Positions 60,198-64,000 of a stretch of 64,000 bases of DNA are shown here, one piece after another. The notes under the pieces were generated by a model, which was given only the letters and a program-made list of their open reading frames with translations, was not told where the DNA came from and did no database searches. Positions within the stretch are counted from its first letter, which is position 1. The number at the start of each line of letters is the position of its first letter. The DNA is from Arhodomonas sp051195215 (GTDB lineage Bacteria; Pseudomonadota; Gammaproteobacteria; Nitrococcales; Nitrococcaceae). The position numbers were made by a program, and so were the translations under genes. Where the stretch lies: the NCBI RefSeq assembly GCF_051195215.1, contig NZ_JBNAZM010000015.1, positions 1 to 64,000 on the forward strand. The letters are read 5' to 3'.

Positions 60198-63059
60198 ATG
60201 GATAGCATCCGCATCGATGGTGCGCGCACGCACAACCTGAAGAACGTCTCCCTGGCGTTGCCACGCCAACGGCTGGTGGTGATCACCGGGCTGTCCGGCT
60301 CCGGCAAGAGCTCGCTCGCTTTCGACACCATCTACGCCGAGGGCCAGCGTCGCTATGTGGAGTCACTCTCCGCCTACGCGCGGCAGTTCCTCTCGATGAT
60401 GGAAAAACCGGACGTGGACCACATCGAGGGCCTGTCGCCGGCAATCTCCATCGAGCAAAAGGCGACTTCGCACAACCCGCGCTCCACCGTGGGCACGGTC
60501 ACCGAGATCCACGACTACCTGCGGCTGCTGTTCGCCCGTGCCGGCACACCGCGCTGCCCGAGGCACAGCATCGAGCTGCGCGCCCGCACCGTCAGCGAAA
60601 TGGTCGACCAGGTGCTGGGACTGCCCGAGGGCACCAAGGCCATGCTCCTCGCCCCACTGGTTAGCGAGCGCCGCGGCGAGCAGCGCGAGGTCTTCGACGA
60701 GCTCCGAGCCCAGGGCTTCATTCGTGTGCGCGTCGATGGCACCGTGCACGAGATCGACGCAGCCCCGGCCCTCGACGCCAAACGCCCCCACACCATCGAA
60801 GCGGTGGTGGACCGCTTTCGCGTACGTGCCGATCAGGCCACGCGCATTGCCGACTCCGTGGAGACCTGCCTGAGCCTCTCCGACGGCCTGCTCAGGGTCG
60901 CGTTCATGGACGCGCCGGAAGCCGAGGAGCCCCTGTACTCCTCCCGCTACGCCTGCCCGGAATGCGGTTACTCGCTACCGGAGCTCGAGCCCCGGGTGTT
61001 CTCCTTCAACAATCCCCACGGCGCCTGCCCGACCTGCGACGGGCTTGGTGTGCACCAGTTCTTCGACCCGGCACGCGTGGTCGCTCACCCCGAGCTCTCC
61101 CTGGCCGGCGGCGCTATCCGCGGCTGGGACCGGCGCAATGCCTACTACAGCCGCATTCTCGCCGACCTCGCGAGCCACTACGGCTTCGACGTGGAGACGC
61201 CATGGCAAGCGCTCCCGGAGCCGATCCGCGAGGTGGTGCTGCGCGGCAGCGGCGACGAGGATATTCCGTTCTCCTACAGCGGCCCGAGCGGCGAGCGCAC
61301 GCGCCATCACCCCTTCGAAGGCGTACTCAACAACCTGGAGCGACGCTACCGCGAGACGGATTCGGCGGTAGTTCGCGAGGAGCTCGCGCGGTTCATCAAT
61401 ACCGAGTGCTGCCCGGACTGCGAAGGCTCGCGGCTGAACGAGGCGGCCCGCCACGTGTTCATCGGCGAGCACAGCCTGCCGGCGATCACGGCGCTTTCCG
61501 TGGGCCGCGTGCAGGCGCTTTTCGAAGGTCTGCATCTCGAGGGCGCCCGCGGCACCATCGCGGAACGAATCCTGCGCGAGGTGCGCGACCGCATCGGCTT
61601 CCTGGTGAACGTGGGCCTCGATTATCTGAGCCTGGACCGCGGGGCGCACACGCTCTCCGGCGGCGAAGCCCAGCGTATCCGCCTGGCCAGCCAGATCGGC
61701 GCTGGCCTGGTGGGGGTCATGTACGTGCTCGACGAGCCGTCCATCGGTTTGCACCAGCGGGACAACCGCCGCCTGCTGGATACGCTGCTGCGCCTGCGCG
61801 ACATGGGCAACACCGTAATCGTGGTGGAGCACGACGAGGACGCCATCCGCGCCGCCGACCACGTGGTGGACATGGGGCCCGGCGCCGGCACCCACGGCGG
61901 CGAAGTCGTGGCGGAGGGAAAACCGGAAGCGGTGGAGGCCAACACGGCATCACTCACCGGCGACTACCTGGCCGGCCGCCGCGCCATCGCCGTACCCGAA
62001 CGGCGCACGGCGCCGGGTGACGAGTGGCTGCGCATCCGGGGGGCGCGGGCCAACAACCTGCAGCACATCGACGTGGACCTGCCGCTGGGGCTCATGGTCT
62101 GCGTCACCGGCGTGTCCGGCTCCGGAAAGTCCACGCTGGTCAACGACACGCTCTACCACCAGGCTGCCCGCACCCTCAACCGCGCCAGCATCGACGCGGC
62201 GCCGTGCGACGGTATTGATGGTTTCGAAGCCCTCGACAAGGTCGTGGACATCGACCAGAGCCCCATCGGCCGCACACCACGGTCCAACCCGGCGACGTAC
62301 ACCGGGCTGTTCACGCCCATCCGCGAGCTCTTCGCCGGCACCCCCGAGGCCCGTGCCCGCGGCTACGGCCCGGGGCGCTTCAGCTTCAACGTCAAGGGCG
62401 GGCGCTGCGAGGCCTGCCAGGGTGACGGCGTGCTCCGGGTGGAAATGCACTTCCTGCCCGACGTGTTCGTGCCCTGCGACGTCTGCCAGGGCGAGCGCTA
62501 CAACCGCGAGACCCTGGAGGTGCGCTACAAGGGGCTCAATATCCACCAGGTGCTCGAGCTCACCGTGGAAGAGGCTCACGAGTTCCTCGGGGCCGTGCCG
62601 GTCATCGAGCGCAAGCTGCAGACACTCATCGACGTGGGCCTTGGCTATGTGAAGCTCGGCCAGAACGCCACCACGCTCTCCGGCGGCGAGGCCCAGCGCG
62701 TGAAGCTCGCCCGCGAGCTCTCCAAGCGTGAGACCGGGCGCACGCTCTACATCCTCGACGAGCCCACCACCGGCCTGCATTTCCATGACATCGCCCAGCT
62801 CCTCACGGTGCTGGAGCGCCTGCGCGACCACGGCAATACCGTGGTGGTCATCGAGCACAACCTGGACGTCATCAAGACCGCGGACTGGATCATCGACCTG
62901 GGCCCGGAAGGCGGCGAAGGCGGCGGCCGGCTACTCGCTACCGGCACGCCGGAGGATGTGGCCCGGACGGAGGCCTCGCATACTGGACGCTACCTGCGCG
63001 CCGCACTCGAGCGGCAATCGGCGATGGGGGAGGTAGCCCGGACACGCTCGGGGACCTAG
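60198..63059 (+). CDS. uvrA: excinuclease ABC subunit A
   Basis: UvrA is the damage-recognising ATPase of nucleotide excision repair. It has 953 residues, the normal length. It shows two ABC modules: Walker A GLSGSGKSS (near residue 35) and GVSGSGKST (near 640), two LSGGEAQR signatures, and two zinc-finger cysteine sets (CPECGY ... CPTCDG and CEACQG ... CDVCQG). FSFNNPHGACP and NPATYTGLFTPIRELFA are UvrA marks. No LexA box is visible in the short gap upstream. Confidence 0.97.
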   Translation: MDSIRIDGARTHNLKNVSLALPRQRLVVITGLSGSGKSSLAFDTIYAEGQRRYVESLSAYARQFLSMMEKPDVDHIEGLSPAISIEQKATSHNPRSTVGTVTEIHDYLRLLFARAGTPRCPRHSIELRARTVSEMVDQVLGLPEGTKAMLLAPLVSERRGEQREVFDELRAQGFIRVRVDGTVHEIDAAPALDAKRPHTIEAVVDRFRVRADQATRIADSVETCLSLSDGLLRVAFMDAPEAEEPLYSSRYACPECGYSLPELEPRVFSFNNPHGACPTCDGLGVHQFFDPARVVAHPELSLAGGAIRGWDRRNAYYSRILADLASHYGFDVETPWQALPEPIREVVLRGSGDEDIPFSYSGPSGERTRHHPFEGVLNNLERRYRETDSAVVREELARFINTECCPDCEGSRLNEAARHVFIGEHSLPAITALSVGRVQALFEGLHLEGARGTIAERILREVRDRIGFLVNVGLDYLSLDRGAHTLSGGEAQRIRLASQIGAGLVGVMYVLDEPSIGLHQRDNRRLLDTLLRLRDMGNTVIVVEHDEDAIRAADHVVDMGPGAGTHGGEVVAEGKPEAVEANTASLTGDYLAGRRAIAVPERRTAPGDEWLRIRGARANNLQHIDVDLPLGLMVCVTGVSGSGKSTLVNDTLYHQAARTLNRASIDAAPCDGIDGFEALDKVVDIDQSPIGRTPRSNPATYTGLFTPIRELFAGTPEARARGYGPGRFSFNVKGGRCEACQGDGVLRVEMHFLPDVFVPCDVCQGERYNRETLEVRYKGLNIHQVLELTVEEAHEFLGAVPVIERKLQTLIDVGLGYVKLGQNATTLSGGEAQRVKLARELSKRETGRTLYILDEPTTGLHFHDIAQLLTVLERLRDHGNTVVVIEHNLDVIKTADWIIDLGPEGGEGGGRLLATGTPEDVARTEASHTGRYLRAALERQSAMGEVARTRSGT

Positions 63060-63075
63060 TCACGTCGTCACGCAG

Positions 63076-63102
63076 GGCGGACGAAGCGAAGCGCGGTCCG
63101 CC
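63076..63102. repeat. palindromic repeat, family A
   Basis: A perfect 7-bp stem (ggcggac/gtccgcc) surrounds GAAGCGAAGCGCG. Read on the minus strand it matches the family A core. It lies between the convergent uvrA and chemoreceptor genes and lacks a T-run. Confidence 0.65.
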
Positions 63103-63108
63103 GTCGAA

Positions 63109-64000
63109 CTAGACCCGGAACCGCCCGACGAGCTCGCGCAAGCGTTCGCTCATGGCGGCGAGCTCCTGACTGGAGCTGGTGATCTGACCCACCGCGCTCA
63201 CCGACTCGTCGACCACCCCGTTCACCTTGTTGACGCTCTCGGAGATGTTTCCGGATGTCGCGGTCTGCTCTTCCGCGGCGCCGGCGATCTGGGTGGTCAT
63301 TTCGGTGATGCGCTGAACGCTCGCGGCGATCTCGGAGAGCGAATCGCCGGCCCGCGCAGCCTCTTCCACGCTCGTCCGCGCGGTCCCGCGGCTCGCCTCC
63401 ATCTGTTCCGCGGCCTCGCGGGCGCCCTCCTGGAGGCGCTCGACGATACTCTGTATCTCGCCGGTGGATTCCTGGGTGCGCTGGGCGAGACCACGCACCT
63501 CCTCGGCGACGACGGCGAAGCCGCGACCGGACTCGCCAGCCCTGGCAGCCTCGATGGCCGCATTCAACGCCAGCAGGTTGGTCTGCTCGGCGACCTCGCG
63601 GATCACGTCGAGCACCTTGGTCACGCTGTCGGTTTCGGCATTGAGCGCACGGGTACGCTCGGCGCCCTGCTCCACCTGCTGCGCGAGCCCCTCGATGGTG
63701 TCCACGACCTCGTGGACGATCCGCCGCCCACGGTCGGCGGTCTCGTGGGAGCCTTCGGCCGCCTCGGACGCCTCACCGGTATTACGCGCGATCTCCTGGG
63801 CCGTAGCCGCCATCTCGTTCATAGCGGTGGCGAGCTGCTCGATCTCGGCGCGCTGACGGCGGATGCCGTCGTCGGTGCTGGCGGTGATCGAGGAGAGCTC
63901 CTCGGCTGATGTCGCGAGGCTCTCGGTCTCACGACCGATACCCTTGACCACGTCCTGGAGTGTCTCGATGAAGCTGTTCATCGCCCGCACCAGATCGGCG
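63109..64000 (-). CDS. methyl-accepting chemotaxis protein, C-terminal part (cut by window edge)
   Basis: The open frame continues past the window end; what is seen (about 297 residues) is the tail of the HAMP domain (LVRAMN) and the whole signalling domain. The hairpin tip EVAEQTNLLALNAAIEAARA followed by GESGRGFAVVAEEVRGLAQR is the CheA/CheW-binding core. Methylation-helix-like segments flank it on both sides. The sensor domain and membrane helices lie outside the window, so the ligand is unknown. No C-terminal CheR-binding pentapeptide is present (end: RLRELVGRFRV). Confidence 0.95.
   Translation of the reverse strand, partial: ADLVRAMNSFIETLQDVVKGIGRETESLATSAEELSSITASTDDGIRRQRAEIEQLATAMNEMAATAQEIARNTGEASEAAEGSHETADRGRRIVHEVVDTIEGLAQQVEQGAERTRALNAETDSVTKVLDVIREVAEQTNLLALNAAIEAARAGESGRGFAVVAEEVRGLAQRTQESTGEIQSIVERLQEGAREAAEQMEASRGTARTSVEEAARAGDSLSEIAASVQRITEMTTQIAGAAEEQTATSGNISESVNKVNGVVDESVSAVGQITSSSQELAAMSERLRELVGRFRV

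Noticed and set aside
1..64000. CRISPR arrays, tRNA and rRNA genes
   Set aside because: No regularly spaced repeats with unique spacers, no cloverleaf-like sequences and no rRNA core motifs were noticed; the only arrays are coding tandem repeats and dispersed palindromes.

Overview
The window is high-GC chromosomal DNA from a gammaproteobacterium, perhaps a halophilic Ectothiorhodospiraceae/Chromatiales-type organism. That placement rests on general family knowledge: a gsp type II secretion operon, uvrA next to an MFS gene, a fused Sat-CysC enzyme and acidic secreted proteins. No 16S or other marker gene is present, so it stays tentative.

Layout. 1-781: the 3' end of a group II intron abutting the 3' part of an IS transposase. 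1118-24.5 kb: a large surface-polysaccharide locus. Twelve minus-strand genes read from 22118 down to 6181: glycosyltransferase (GT), CapD-like SDR, UDP-sulfoquinovose synthase, two mosaic twin GTs, GT4, epimerase, sulfotransferase, Wzm/Wzt ABC exporter, GT2, and a CgeB-like/GT2 fusion. They are flanked by an APS reductase-epimerase pair, two further GT4 genes and an ABC-exporter-like/pseudokinase fusion. 23.5-26.5 kb: two Rpn/DUF4351 nuclease-like genes, a decayed relative and clusters of palindromic repeats. 26.5-30.2 kb: a secreted repeat (beta-solenoid-like) protein coupled to a VanZ-like membrane protein, then a VapBC toxin-antitoxin pair bracketed by a partial duplication. 30.2-37.7 kb: a polyprenol-type GT2/DUF2304/GT-C operon and, divergently, an SGNH/MBOAT acyltransferase pair with another GT-C protein. 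38-53.3 kb: a parvulin, two secreted proteins (one frameshifted at its signal peptide), a lipoprotein and a type II secretion operon gspE-F-G-H-I-J-K-L-M-(C/P-like)-D. 53.4-60.1 kb: rmlB-D-C-A, bifunctional sat-cysC and an MFS transporter. 60.2-63.1 kb: uvrA. 63.1 kb to the edge: a truncated chemoreceptor.

How the genes fit together. The striking theme is sulfur in glycans. SqdB makes UDP-sulfoquinovose from UDP-glucose and sulfite. An Fe-S APS reductase in the same locus could supply the sulfite. A PAPS-type sulfotransferase is encoded among the GTs, and Sat-CysC (which makes APS and PAPS) sits directly upstream of the dTDP-rhamnose genes. With a Wzm/Wzt exporter present, the simplest reading is a sulfonated and/or sulfated, possibly rhamnose-containing, surface polysaccharide exported by an ABC transporter. 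The chemistry of the product is inference. The core of the locus is visibly AT-richer than its surroundings, which suggests acquisition by transfer.
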